Origin: Bacteroidota bacterium
GTDB lineage: Bacteria; Bacteroidota; Bacteroidia; Chitinophagales; LD1
Assembly (NCBI GenBank): GCA_947457525.1
Contig: CANGXE010000060.1
Location: forward strand, 1-7,744
Direction: 5' to 3'
DNA: 7,744 bases
Shown piece by piece: positions 1-6,255 of this stretch. The notes under the pieces were generated by a model. That model was not told the DNA's origin. It did no database searches and saw only the letters and a program-made list of their open reading frames with translations. Position numbers and translations under genes: made by a program. Each line of letters starts with the position of its first letter. Position 1 is the stretch's first letter.

Positions 1-2
1 AA

Positions 3-2021
3 GATTATATTGGAAAAGTAAACGGTGAAAAAATACCACAGTTGGCTTTTGAAAAGAAGTTAGATGAAAATATAAAATCTCAAGAGGAGCAAATGCGCGG
101 TCAACCAATGACTGACGATATGCGCAACTATTTACGCACACAGACTTGGAATGAATTAGTAAGCGAGGTTATTTTTAAAGATGTTTATGCAAAAACAGGC
201 ATCAATGTAACAGCCGATGAGATGACCGATTTGGCTACGAGCGAAGAGTTTGCATCACCCTACTTACAACAAGACCCATCATTCAAAAATCCGCAAACAG
301 GTAAATTTGATGCCAACATGGTTCGTATGTTTTTGCAAAACCTGGATAAAGATCCGCAAGGAGTTGAACCGGGAACCGTACGTAAACAATGGATGCGTTT
401 CGAAGGATTGTTGAAAAAACAACAATTCACTGACAAATACAATAACCTAATCACCAAAGGCTTAGCTATTCCTACTTGGATGGCCGAAATGAGTTACAAT
501 GATCAAGCTCGTACTGTTGATTTTAAATATGTAGCCTTAAACTTGACCGACATTAATGATGCCGATGTGAAATTGACAGATGATGACATCAAGAATTACA
601 TTAACAGCCATAAAGTATTGTTTAAGCAAGAGCTAGAAACAAGAAAACTACAGTTTGTACAGTACGACATCATTCCATCTTCTGCTGATACATCTAGAAC
701 ACTTCGCGAATTGACAGAAAAAGCAGCAGAATTTGCTGCTTCAAAAACAGCTGCTGAAGACTCTATTTTTGTTCGTCTGAACTCAGAAACTGCATTTGAT
801 GAAGTTTATTATACCAAAGACAACCTATCAAGCAGTGTTAAAGATAGTTTGTTTGCAGCTCCGTTAAAATCATTGGTTGGCCCATATATCGAAGGTAAAT
901 CATTGAAAATCGCAAAAATTACTGATCGCAAAATGATTTCCGACTCAGTGCGCGTACGTGAAATAAAAATTTCTTTCAACGATGTGAAAACACAAGAAGA
1001 AGGTGCGGCTAAGTTTCAATTAGTAGATAGTATTTTCAAATCCATCGATTCGTTGAAAGGCGATTTCAGTGCCTTTGCAGCTACTTTTTCAGCTGATGAA
1101 GCTTCTAAAGTTAAAGGTGGAGATGCTGGCTGGGTTAAACAAAATCAAAGAAGTAAAGAGTTTAATAATTTAGTCTTCTATCGTGCGGTGAAAGGTAAGA
1201 CTTATCGTTTGCCAAGCCAAGAAGAAAATGCTTGGTATATTTTCCAAGTGGTTGAAGATCGCCCGAGCAAACAAGCCGTTCAAGTGTCATACTTGAGCCG
1301 CGAGATTGTGCCAAGTGCGGAAACACAAAGCAATATTTACGAAGCAGCTTCTATTTTCTCTTCAGACAATCAAGGTGAAGAAAAATTCTTAGCAGCCGCC
1401 AAAAAGAAAAACGTGAAATCTGTAGAAAGCATCAGCAAAGAAGATTTCACTGTTCAGGGAATTGGCTCAGCTCGCTCTTTTGTTAAGTGGGCATTTGAAG
1501 CATCGAAAGGCGAAGTTTCTGCACCAATCACCATCGGCAACCAACACATTGTTGCTTTAGTAGAATTAGTTAGACCAGCCGGTTTGTTAGATGTGGCAGC
1601 GGTTAGAGCTGACGCGGGCAAAATAAGCTTGATTACTAAAGAGAAAAAAGTGGAATTGTTGACAAAGAAGATAAAAGATACAGGTGCAACAACCATTGAG
1701 GCTTTAGCTGCTAAGCTAGGCAAGCCGGAGCAAACAGCGACTGCTGTTTCTATTGGCAACCCTTCGTTAAATGGTTCATTTGAACCCGTAGCTGTTGCTG
1801 CTGCGATTGGTGCAGGCAAAGGCAAAGTTTCAGCACCTGTAGCCGGCAATTCGGCTGTGTTTGTGGTTCAAGCCACCAACATTACTGATCCTCAAAAAAT
1901 CACTGATTTCACGATGTTTGCCGCTCAGTTGAAACAACAAGCACAAAGCAAAACTCGCTTTGCACAAGAAGCACATAAGAAGTTAGCTAAAATAGAAGAC
2001 GATCGGTTTGATTTCTTCTAA
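3..2021 (+). CDS. PpiD/SurA-like periplasmic peptidyl-prolyl isomerase / folding chaperone, 5'-truncated
   Basis: The reading frame is open to the left edge, so the gene starts outside the window; the TTG at 42 is not the true start. 672 residues are visible, and the missing part should be the short N-terminal membrane anchor normal for this roughly 700-aa Bacteroidota family. The visible start (DYIGKVNGEKIPQLAFEKKL) is the usual opening of a SurA_N/PpiD chaperone domain. A parvulin (PPIC) domain lies at about visible residues 313-421, with the hallmark GGDAGW and the closing strand AWYIFQV. The family assists folding of outer-membrane and secreted proteins in the periplasm. Two positions usually held by His in active parvulins (ASHIL and GWHII motifs) read VREIKI and AWYIF, so isomerase activity may be lost and the role mainly chaperone. 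A strong terminator follows 21 bp after the stop. Confidence 0.9.
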   Translation, partial: DYIGKVNGEKIPQLAFEKKLDENIKSQEEQMRGQPMTDDMRNYLRTQTWNELVSEVIFKDVYAKTGINVTADEMTDLATSEEFASPYLQQDPSFKNPQTGKFDANMVRMFLQNLDKDPQGVEPGTVRKQWMRFEGLLKKQQFTDKYNNLITKGLAIPTWMAEMSYNDQARTVDFKYVALNLTDINDADVKLTDDDIKNYINSHKVLFKQELETRKLQFVQYDIIPSSADTSRTLRELTEKAAEFAASKTAAEDSIFVRLNSETAFDEVYYTKDNLSSSVKDSLFAAPLKSLVGPYIEGKSLKIAKITDRKMISDSVRVREIKISFNDVKTQEEGAAKFQLVDSIFKSIDSLKGDFSAFAATFSADEASKVKGGDAGWVKQNQRSKEFNNLVFYRAVKGKTYRLPSQEENAWYIFQVVEDRPSKQAVQVSYLSREIVPSAETQSNIYEAASIFSSDNQGEEKFLAAAKKKNVKSVESISKEDFTVQGIGSARSFVKWAFEASKGEVSAPITIGNQHIVALVELVRPAGLLDVAAVRADAGKISLITKEKKVELLTKKIKDTGATTIEALAAKLGKPEQTATAVSIGNPSLNGSFEPVAVAAAIGAGKGKVSAPVAGNSAVFVVQATNITDPQKITDFTMFAAQLKQQAQSKTRFAQEAHKKLAKIEDDRFDFF

Positions 2022-2042
2022 ATCGAAAATCAGAATATTTCT

Positions 2043-2075
2043 AAAAACGCTCTACTTCAACCTAGAGCGTTTTTT
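2043..2075 (+). terminator. Rho-independent terminator of the PpiD-like gene
   Basis: A perfect 12-bp stem AAAAACGCTCTA / TAGAGCGTTTTT (2043-2054 and 2063-2074) encloses an 8-nt loop, and the descending arm ends in six T. It sits just after the stop at 2021 and isolates the PpiD-like gene from the DUF2480 gene. Confidence 0.9.
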
Positions 2076-2116
2076 ATTTTGGTTATATTCAACAACCATT
2101 AATTGATAAATACCTT

Positions 2117-2635
2117 ATGGAAACAAAACCTCTAATCAACAAAGTAGCGCAGAAAGCGCTTGTTACACTCGACTTGGAAGAGTTGTTTCCGAAAGAGAAT
2201 GACATTGCTACGATTGATCTCAAAGATTATTTATTTAAAGGATTGATACTTCGCGAAGCGGATTTTCGAACGGCTATTACGGCCACAGATTGGTCTATTT
2301 ATAAAAATAAATTAGTAACTATTTATTGCTCGGCAAATGCTATCGTGCCGATGTGGGCATATATGGTGATTAGCGCTGAGCTGGCTGGTGTTGCTAAAGA
2401 CGTGGCGAAAGCATCGCCCGACCATGCAGCGGAGATATTTCTTTATCGCCAAATTGCGCAATTAGACATGACTAAGTTTACCAATCAACGCGTGGTGGTT
2501 AAAGGCTGTGGTGATCGTCCGATGTCGGAAGCAGCTTACGTTCAAATTGCTGCACAATTGGCCAAAGTAGCCCGTGTTATTATGTATGGAGAACCGTGTT
2601 CCACCGTGCCTGTTTTTAAAAAAGCTGTGGACTAA
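2117..2635 (+). CDS. DUF2480 family protein
   Basis: A 172-aa soluble protein with no signal peptide. It fits the Bacteroidota-restricted DUF2480 family over its full length: an N-terminal NKVAQKALVTLDLEELFP block, the central KDYLFKGLILREADFR and CSANAIVPMWAYM blocks, and the C-terminal VVVKGCGDRPMSEAAYVQ and GEPCSTVPVFKK. Conserved Cys residues occur in YCSAN, KGCGD and EPCST. The family's function is not known to me; the fixed Cys positions could serve metal or redox chemistry, but that is speculation. The ATG at 2117 matches the family N-terminus and has only AT-rich sequence in front of it, no Shine-Dalgarno. The next gene begins 8 nt after its stop, so the two are probably cotranscribed. 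I see no convincing promoter in the 41 bp between the upstream terminator and the ATG; TATTTTGG at 2075 is only a poor TAnnTTTG match. Confidence 0.9.
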   Translation: METKPLINKVAQKALVTLDLEELFPKENDIATIDLKDYLFKGLILREADFRTAITATDWSIYKNKLVTIYCSANAIVPMWAYMVISAELAGVAKDVAKASPDHAAEIFLYRQIAQLDMTKFTNQRVVVKGCGDRPMSEAAYVQIAAQLAKVARVIMYGEPCSTVPVFKKAVD

Positions 2636-2643
2636 ACGTGATA

Positions 2644-3612
2644 ATGAACAATAAAAGGCAAATTTATTTGGTGGTTGTGGCTTGTGTGATGCTGGTTATC
2701 CTTGTGTCCGCCAGTTTGTATGAGCGCTATAATTATTTCATAAAAACACCCATAAATGTTTTGGCTGAAACGGCAGGTTCTTGTAATGATATTGTGTTGA
2801 CCCATTTGATTGACTCGGCTCAAGCGGTTTCACCTATTACGGTTTCAGGCAATTTATACTTTGCCGGTGAACGTGTGCCTATCGAAGATCCTGACGTGCG
2901 GGAGCGCTTAGAGCGCGAGTTGCAACTAAACGTGTATTGGCATTCTAATACGTTGATGAATATGAAAAACGCTAATCGTTATTTTGGTGAGATTAGCGCC
3001 ATTCTAAAGGAGCAAGGTGTGCCGGATGATTTTAAGTATCTCGCATTGATAGAAAGTGGGTTGCGCAATGAAACATCGCCTGCGGGAGCGGTTGGTTTTT
3101 GGCAATTGCTGAAAGAAACCGCTAAAATTTATGGTCTGGAGGTCAGTGCAGAGGTAGATGAGCGGTACAATATAGAGAAATCAACCTTGGCGGCTTGTAA
3201 ATACTTAAAACAGGCCAAAGAACAATTAGGTACATGGTCTACGGCTGCGGGTTCCTACAATATGGGCATTGCGGGCATCAGCGCTCGTGCTCGTGACCAA
3301 AAAACCACTAATTACTACGATTTGTACCTAAACAGCGAAACTTCGCGATATGTGTTTAGGATTTTGGCGGCTAAGATAGTTTTCGGCCACGCGCAGGAGT
3401 TAGGGTTTAAGGTAAATCAAGACGAACTTTATCAGCCGTTTGAGTATACCTATGTGGAAGTGGACAGTAGCATAGGCAATATCGCAGATTTTGCGAGCAA
3501 CTACGGCCTACTATATAAACACATCAAAATTCTCAATCCGTGGCTACGCGATGCCAAATTGACTAATAAGGAACGCAAGAAATATCAAATAAAGATTTTA
3601 GAAATCAACTAA
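2644..3612 (+). CDS. Membrane-anchored MltD-like lytic transglycosylase (GH23 / SLT domain)
   Basis: A peptidoglycan lytic transglycosylase that should cleave the MurNAc-GlcNAc bond to give 1,6-anhydroMurNAc during wall remodelling. Numbered from the ATG at 2644 (322 aa), an N-terminal hydrophobic segment (about residues 6-25) acts as signal anchor or signal peptide without a lipobox Cys. The SLT domain spans about 95-250. It has the catalytic Glu137 in ALIESGL, followed by SPAGAVGFWQLL, and later the AAGSYNMG motif and the YVFRILAAKIV helix. The C-terminal 55 residues (SIGNIADFASNYGLL, then KILNPWLRDAKL) look like a degenerate LysM module. A GTG at 2638 would add two residues; the ATG is preferred as the standard start. 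It lies 8 nt downstream of the DUF2480 stop, and neither start has a Shine-Dalgarno. I see no clear terminator after it. Confidence 0.92.
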   Translation: MNNKRQIYLVVVACVMLVILVSASLYERYNYFIKTPINVLAETAGSCNDIVLTHLIDSAQAVSPITVSGNLYFAGERVPIEDPDVRERLERELQLNVYWHSNTLMNMKNANRYFGEISAILKEQGVPDDFKYLALIESGLRNETSPAGAVGFWQLLKETAKIYGLEVSAEVDERYNIEKSTLAACKYLKQAKEQLGTWSTAAGSYNMGIAGISARARDQKTTNYYDLYLNSETSRYVFRILAAKIVFGHAQELGFKVNQDELYQPFEYTYVEVDSSIGNIADFASNYGLLYKHIKILNPWLRDAKLTNKERKKYQIKILEIN

Positions 3613-3616
3613 TTGA

Positions 3617-3647
3617 TTTGTAAAACTGTCGGAGAATTCTATTTTTG
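3617..3647 (+). promoter_or_regulatory. Bacteroidota sigma-A promoter of tRNA-Phe
   Basis: TTTG at 3617-3620, a 19-bp spacer, then TATTTTTG at 3640-3647. This fits the known Bacteroidota consensus (TTTG, N19-21, TAnnTTTG) exactly. Transcription would begin near 3654, about 30 nt before the mature tRNA 5' end. It starts five bases after the transglycosylase stop. Confidence 0.8.
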
Positions 3648-3684
3648 TCGTCCAAAATTTGAGTTAAGAAATTAATTTAAAAAA

Positions 3685-3757
3685 GGTTTGGTAGCTCAGT
3701 TGGTAGAGCAAAGGACTGAAAATCCTTGTGTCGGGGGTTCAATTCCCTCCCAAACCA
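3685..3757 (+). tRNA. tRNA-Phe (anticodon GAA)
   Basis: The full cloverleaf can be drawn. The acceptor GGTTTGG (3685-3691) pairs with CCAAACC (3750-3756), with discriminator A at 3757. The D arm is GCTC/GAGC with loop AGTTGGTA. The anticodon stem AAGGA/TCCTT has loop CTGAAAA, placing anticodon GAA at positions 34-36 of the tRNA. The variable loop is GTGTC. The T arm is GGGGG/CCCTC (one G-T wobble) with loop TTCAATT. The 3' CCA is not encoded. It is likely the integration target of the element on its right: mobile-element genes and an integrase follow its 3' end, the classic attachment position. Confidence 0.97.
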
Positions 3758-3762
3758 CACAT

Positions 3763-3798
3763 AAAACCCTTGTTTCTCCAATGAAATGAGGGTTTTTT
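3763..3798 (+). terminator. Terminator of tRNA-Phe
   Basis: Stem AAAACCCTTGTTTC (3763-3776) pairs with GAAATGAGGGTTTT (3783-3796) through 14 pairs including two G-T wobbles, around loop TCCAAT. The 3' arm runs into six T. It begins six bases after the tRNA and ends the tRNA transcript before the GGGACAC motifs and cargo gene. Confidence 0.85.
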
Positions 3799-3810
3799 AT
3801 TTATTCCTTT

Positions 3811-3829
3811 GGGACACTATATGGGACAC
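3811..3829 (+). repeat. Paired GGGACAC motifs at the presumed left end of the element
   Basis: GGGACAC occurs at 3811-3817 and again at 3823-3829, 12 bp apart (start to start). The GGACAC core reappears, inverted as GTGTCC, in both copies of the 16-bp repeat beside the integrase gene (7015-7052). The position between tRNA-Phe and the first element gene fits arm-type integrase or excisionase binding sites. This is inferred from position and shared core only. Confidence 0.5.
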
Positions 3830-3903
3830 CGTTTCTATTGTTGCTCCTTAAATCTATCTGTTTTCAATCTATCAATTCATATTTTCACACAAAACTAATT
3901 ACA

Positions 3904-4437
3904 ATGGGAAAAACTATCTTGTTAAGTATCGCAGTTCTATTTTTTTTTATTGGAACAGGACAAAGAAACTTTAAATGGGAAAAGGTCGATAGTGTAGCCA
4001 AAACAAAGGAACAGTTATACTCAGATACAAAAATGTTTATTGCCGAAAATTGGAAGTCCTCACAAAGTGTCATTCAAAATGATGACAAAGAGGTCGGGGT
4101 TATTTTAGTTCGTGGGGAGATTATACAAACAACCCTAATTCAAATTACTTTATTAAAGTGGATTTACTCTTACTCTATTAAATTTTTTATGAGGGATGGT
4201 AAATACAAAATGATTATTGAAAATGTAACTTGCACATCTGCATATTGGGGCGCAACTCCTTATTCAGGCTGTATAGTCCCATGTGACGATTGTCCGATAC
4301 CTAAATTTGGAGAAACAGGGTTAAATAAAACTCAGTATAGCAAAGTAATAGAAACACTAAGAAATGATTTACAGAGTATCGTAGATAGATATGCCACACA
4401 TATTCAAAAACCAAGTGTATTAGGTAGCGACTGGTAA
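3904..4437 (+). CDS. Secreted DUF4468-like protein (element cargo)
   Basis: A 177-aa protein from the ATG at 3904. A longer frame from a TTG at 3838 is rejected because the ATG directly precedes a classical signal peptide (MGKTILLSIAVLFFFIGTGQ). No lipobox Cys is visible, so it is probably released to the periplasm or outside rather than made a lipoprotein. The mature part resembles the DUF4468 (TBP-like fold) domain of Bacteroidota exported proteins: WEKVDSVAKTKEQLYSDTKM, then VIQNDDKEVGVILVRGE, then a strand-rich part ending FFMRDGKYKMIIENV. Function is unknown. A Cys-rich stretch (CTSAYWGATPYSGCIVPCDDC) is unlike my picture of the core domain and may form disulfides or bind metal. A run of nine T (3940-3948) lies in the signal-peptide codons. 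It is transcribed toward the minus-strand module, and the context makes it cargo. Confidence 0.7.
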   Translation: MGKTILLSIAVLFFFIGTGQRNFKWEKVDSVAKTKEQLYSDTKMFIAENWKSSQSVIQNDDKEVGVILVRGEIIQTTLIQITLLKWIYSYSIKFFMRDGKYKMIIENVTCTSAYWGATPYSGCIVPCDDCPIPKFGETGLNKTQYSKVIETLRNDLQSIVDRYATHIQKPSVLGSDW

Positions 4438-4446
4438 ACGTGACGT

Positions 4447-4614
4447 ATGAGAATAATAAACAAACCTCTGGAAATCTATTGCCACTACATAAAATGTACG
4501 TGGAACACTTTTTTTAAACCCAATACATTAACAGACAGTCAAAGTCTAGTTGTGGGTTTTTTGTTGCCCATGTTCGTGGCTGTTTTCACTTACATTCAGA
4601 TTAACAACCTATAA
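4447..4614 (+). CDS. Candidate 55-aa small membrane protein
   Basis: An ATG nine bases after the DUF4468 stop opens a 55-codon frame ending in TAA at 4612-4614. The peptide has a polar, Cys-containing N-terminal half (KPLEIYCHYIKCTWNTF) and one strong hydrophobic segment (SLVVGFLLPMFVAVFTYIQI, residues 33-52) able to span a membrane. Its stop overlaps the convergent stop of the TerS-like gene by six bases. There is no Shine-Dalgarno. Against it, a weak terminator-like hairpin lies inside the frame, and no family is recognised. It could be a small protein coexpressed with the DUF4468 gene or a chance frame. Confidence 0.4.
   Translation: MRIINKPLEIYCHYIKCTWNTFFKPNTLTDSQSLVVGFLLPMFVAVFTYIQINNL
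4516..4562 (+). terminator. Possible terminator after the DUF4468 gene
   Basis: AAACCCA (4516-4522) pairs with TGGGTTT (4553-4559), and the + strand continues into six T (4557-4562). The 30-nt loop can hold an inner AGAC/GTCT stem. The 7-bp stem and large loop make it weak. It conflicts with the candidate 55-aa gene, inside which it lies. On the minus strand the downstream side is A-rich, so it should not terminate the opposing module. Confidence 0.4.
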
Positions 4615-4884
4615 ATCGTCCTGATTAGAGAAAAACCATTCGGGCAAATTCTTTTTGCGTTCGGGTTCAATATTCATAACTCCTATACTTTGGAATTTGG
4701 GTAAACCATAACTCATTATCTCTTTGTAAAACTTATATCGGTCTTTCGGTTCTAACTTTTGAAAATCACTTTCCATTAAACTCCAGTTATCAGATAAGAA
4801 AGTTGAAATTCTCTCTCTTAGTTCTTTTGTGACCTCGTTGGGAGTTCCTTTTGTTCGTCCTCCAGTCTTTTTGCCCTTTGCCAT
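4609..4884 (-). CDS. Small DUF5681 / terminase-small-subunit-like protein
   Basis: A 91-aa basic protein. The N-terminus (MAKGKKTGGRTKGTPNEVTK) is the GGRxKGTPNxxT signature of small phage-associated proteins, commonly labelled DUF5681 or TerS-like in Bacteroidota mobile elements. A helical region follows (residues 19-46), then the conserved LEPKDRYKFYKEIMSYGLPK block (44-63). A terminase small subunit would recognise packaging sites on DNA. At 91 aa it is shorter than many full TerS proteins and no large terminase subunit is visible, so a plain DNA-binding role is equally possible. It is the last gene of the minus-strand module, starting 41 bp after the rep stop with no Shine-Dalgarno, and its own stop overlaps the convergent 55-aa frame. 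Confidence 0.7.
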   Translation of the reverse strand: MAKGKKTGGRTKGTPNEVTKELRERISTFLSDNWSLMESDFQKLEPKDRYKFYKEIMSYGLPKFQSIGVMNIEPERKKNLPEWFFSNQDDL

Positions 4885-4925
4885 TGCTATTATTTTAAAC
4901 TCAAAATTTGATTATCTATTTCGCT

Positions 4926-6119
4926 CTACTTTAGAAACTGATTAACCTCAAACAAATTTAAACCACTATACAACCTCCGCTCTCTATTCATAAAATTGTT
5001 TCGTGGGTTGCTGTTTAAATTCCTACACCTTTTTGCCTCCGCTCCAAACTCTTTCTCACTACAAAACAAACTCCCTTTCTTTTGGGTTGATATATCTCTC
5101 CCACAAGTTTTACAAACTCTGTTTTCTCTAACCTCGAAAAAATTAGTTAACTGATTATCTAAACGGTTAAAACATTCCCTCTCTGTGTTTTTGAGGTCGG
5201 TTAAATCATTCCCACTTTTTAATATTAAGTCGGTTAAATCATTCCCACTTTTTTGGGTGCGGAGGTTCAATAACATTGCCCACTTGTGTTCGATTAATTG
5301 CGCTACATTCTTTTTTCGGTGGGTTGTGCCGTTCCAGTTAATTATATCCTCAAATTGTTTTTTGTATTTACATCGTTGTTTCGGGTTAAATCTTTCCCAC
5401 TCCTTTGGGTTTTTACATAGGGCAAAAATACGCTCCTCGTTGCTACTCATTGCGGAGGTGTTTACCTTTTCAACTATAATCAAATCACTATATGTTTGAA
5501 ATAGTATCGCACCTAAATTTTTAATTTTCTCAATATCTAAAAGGTCGGACAAATATCGCACTCCAGTACGTTTTAAATATTCCATTTTATTCGCCCTCAC
5601 TTCATATCGCAATATGTTTGTGTCTAAATTGTACTGTTTCCCTTTGTCGTAAATCTTTAGTGCGTAGCGTTGTTGCTCAATCTTAAATCCAATGTTTAGT
5701 TTGTTCCCTCCTTTGGTAGTCAACCTACTAAACCCCTCGTTTTTATATGCAATCACATCACGACAAAAATCAAATGGGTTAAATATGGGTGAAACATTAA
5801 CTCCAAACTCTAGGTTGCGTAAATGTGCCTCTGATGGGTTAAAATTAAATACTCGTGAAAGGTCATTGATACAATCAACTAGGTCTGAAAATGTAAAGTC
5901 AGTAAAATTTTCACCTTTCCAGTATTTGTGCAAACTCCCATTAATTACAACCGTTCCTGTTGCATAGATTTTTATGAATAGGTTTTTATAAGTAACCTTT
6001 TTGTGTTTGCAGACTTCGCCACTTAACGTGTTTACATTTGCGTAAATATCTACACCTAATTTGTTTAGGTCTGTTTCAATAGTATTAGAAAGAAATGATA
6101 TTTTTACACCATCAATCAT
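4926..6119 (-). CDS. Replication initiator, phage/plasmid gene II/X-like
   Basis: A 397-aa protein from the ATG at 6119. The first residues (MIDGVKISFLSN) resemble the usual MID-start of gene II/X-type initiators. An earlier ATG at 6185 would add 22 residues but lacks a Shine-Dalgarno and breaks the start/stop coupling seen here. Motifs in order: HLRNLEFGVNV (about 99-109); KIYDKGKQY (155-163) followed by ILRYEVRANK, the characteristic YDKxxxY/RxEvR pair of these Reps; a duplicated KSGNDLTDL (290-298 and 301-309); and a four-Cys motif C336-x2-C339-x13-C353-x11-C365, probably a zinc ribbon. By family it should nick the plus strand at an origin and start rolling-circle replication. It begins inside the end of the 47-aa frame (8-bp overlap), implying coupled translation. 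The gene carries iteron-like repeats at 5164-5401. The exact Rep subfamily is uncertain. Confidence 0.7.
   Translation of the reverse strand: MIDGVKISFLSNTIETDLNKLGVDIYANVNTLSGEVCKHKKVTYKNLFIKIYATGTVVINGSLHKYWKGENFTDFTFSDLVDCINDLSRVFNFNPSEAHLRNLEFGVNVSPIFNPFDFCRDVIAYKNEGFSRLTTKGGNKLNIGFKIEQQRYALKIYDKGKQYNLDTNILRYEVRANKMEYLKRTGVRYLSDLLDIEKIKNLGAILFQTYSDLIIVEKVNTSAMSSNEERIFALCKNPKEWERFNPKQRCKYKKQFEDIINWNGTTHRKKNVAQLIEHKWAMLLNLRTQKSGNDLTDLILKSGNDLTDLKNTERECFNRLDNQLTNFFEVRENRVCKTCGRDISTQKKGSLFCSEKEFGAEAKRCRNLNSNPRNNFMNRERRLYSGLNLFEVNQFLK
5164..5401 (-). repeat. Four 19-bp iteron-like repeats inside the rep gene
   Basis: On the + strand, CGGTTAAATCATTCCCACT occurs exactly at 5198-5216 and 5231-5249. 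Copies with 17 of 19 matches lie at 5164-5182 and 5383-5401. The two exact copies belong to a 25-bp identical stretch (5196-5220 and 5229-5253). The first three copies are spaced 34 and 33 bp apart. Exact copies encode SGNDLTD, while the outer two are read in another frame (ERECFNR and EWERFNP). Conservation across frames suggests selection on DNA, such as an origin or Rep-binding site. A simple internal duplication could explain the exact pair but not the outer copies. Confidence 0.6.
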
Positions 6120-6255
6120 TTGCGGTCGCCCTGTTAAGTGGTTTTTGAACAATAAGAGAGGTCGGTTTGTCGCCTCTTTTTTCATTTATAACCATTTTAC
6201 CAATAGGAGTAGCAGACGCCACAAAAACGCCTCTTATTCTCTTTCTCTGTTTCAT
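6112..6255 (-). CDS. Candidate 47-aa coupling peptide between the 140-aa gene and rep
   Basis: The frame opens with an ATG overlapping the TGA of the 140-aa gene (ATGA) and closes at a TGA overlapping the preferred rep start (ATGATTGA, 8 bp). AAGGA lies six bases before the ATG (6262-6266), a fair Shine-Dalgarno. The peptide is basic (MKQRKRIRGVFVASATPIGK at its start) with no recognised domain or membrane segment. It may be a real small protein, or a leader whose translation delivers ribosomes to the rep start. If rep really starts at 6185, this frame would overlap it by 74 bp and become less likely. Confidence 0.45.
   Translation of the reverse strand: MKQRKRIRGVFVASATPIGKMVINEKRGDKPTSLIVQKPLNRATAND

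Noticed and set aside
1454..1849. Open frame of 131 codons on the minus strand inside the PpiD-like gene
   Set aside because: Low-complexity Ala/Pro/Thr-rich shadow of a well-supported coding sequence, with no recognisable domain.
3838..3903. TTG-initiated N-terminal extension of the DUF4468 protein
   Set aside because: It would bury the signal peptide; the ATG at 3904 immediately precedes that peptide.
5196..5253. 25-bp repeat pair considered as a CRISPR array or minisatellite
   Set aside because: Only two exact copies separated by 8 bp, in frame within rep; no spacers of regular size and no cas genes.
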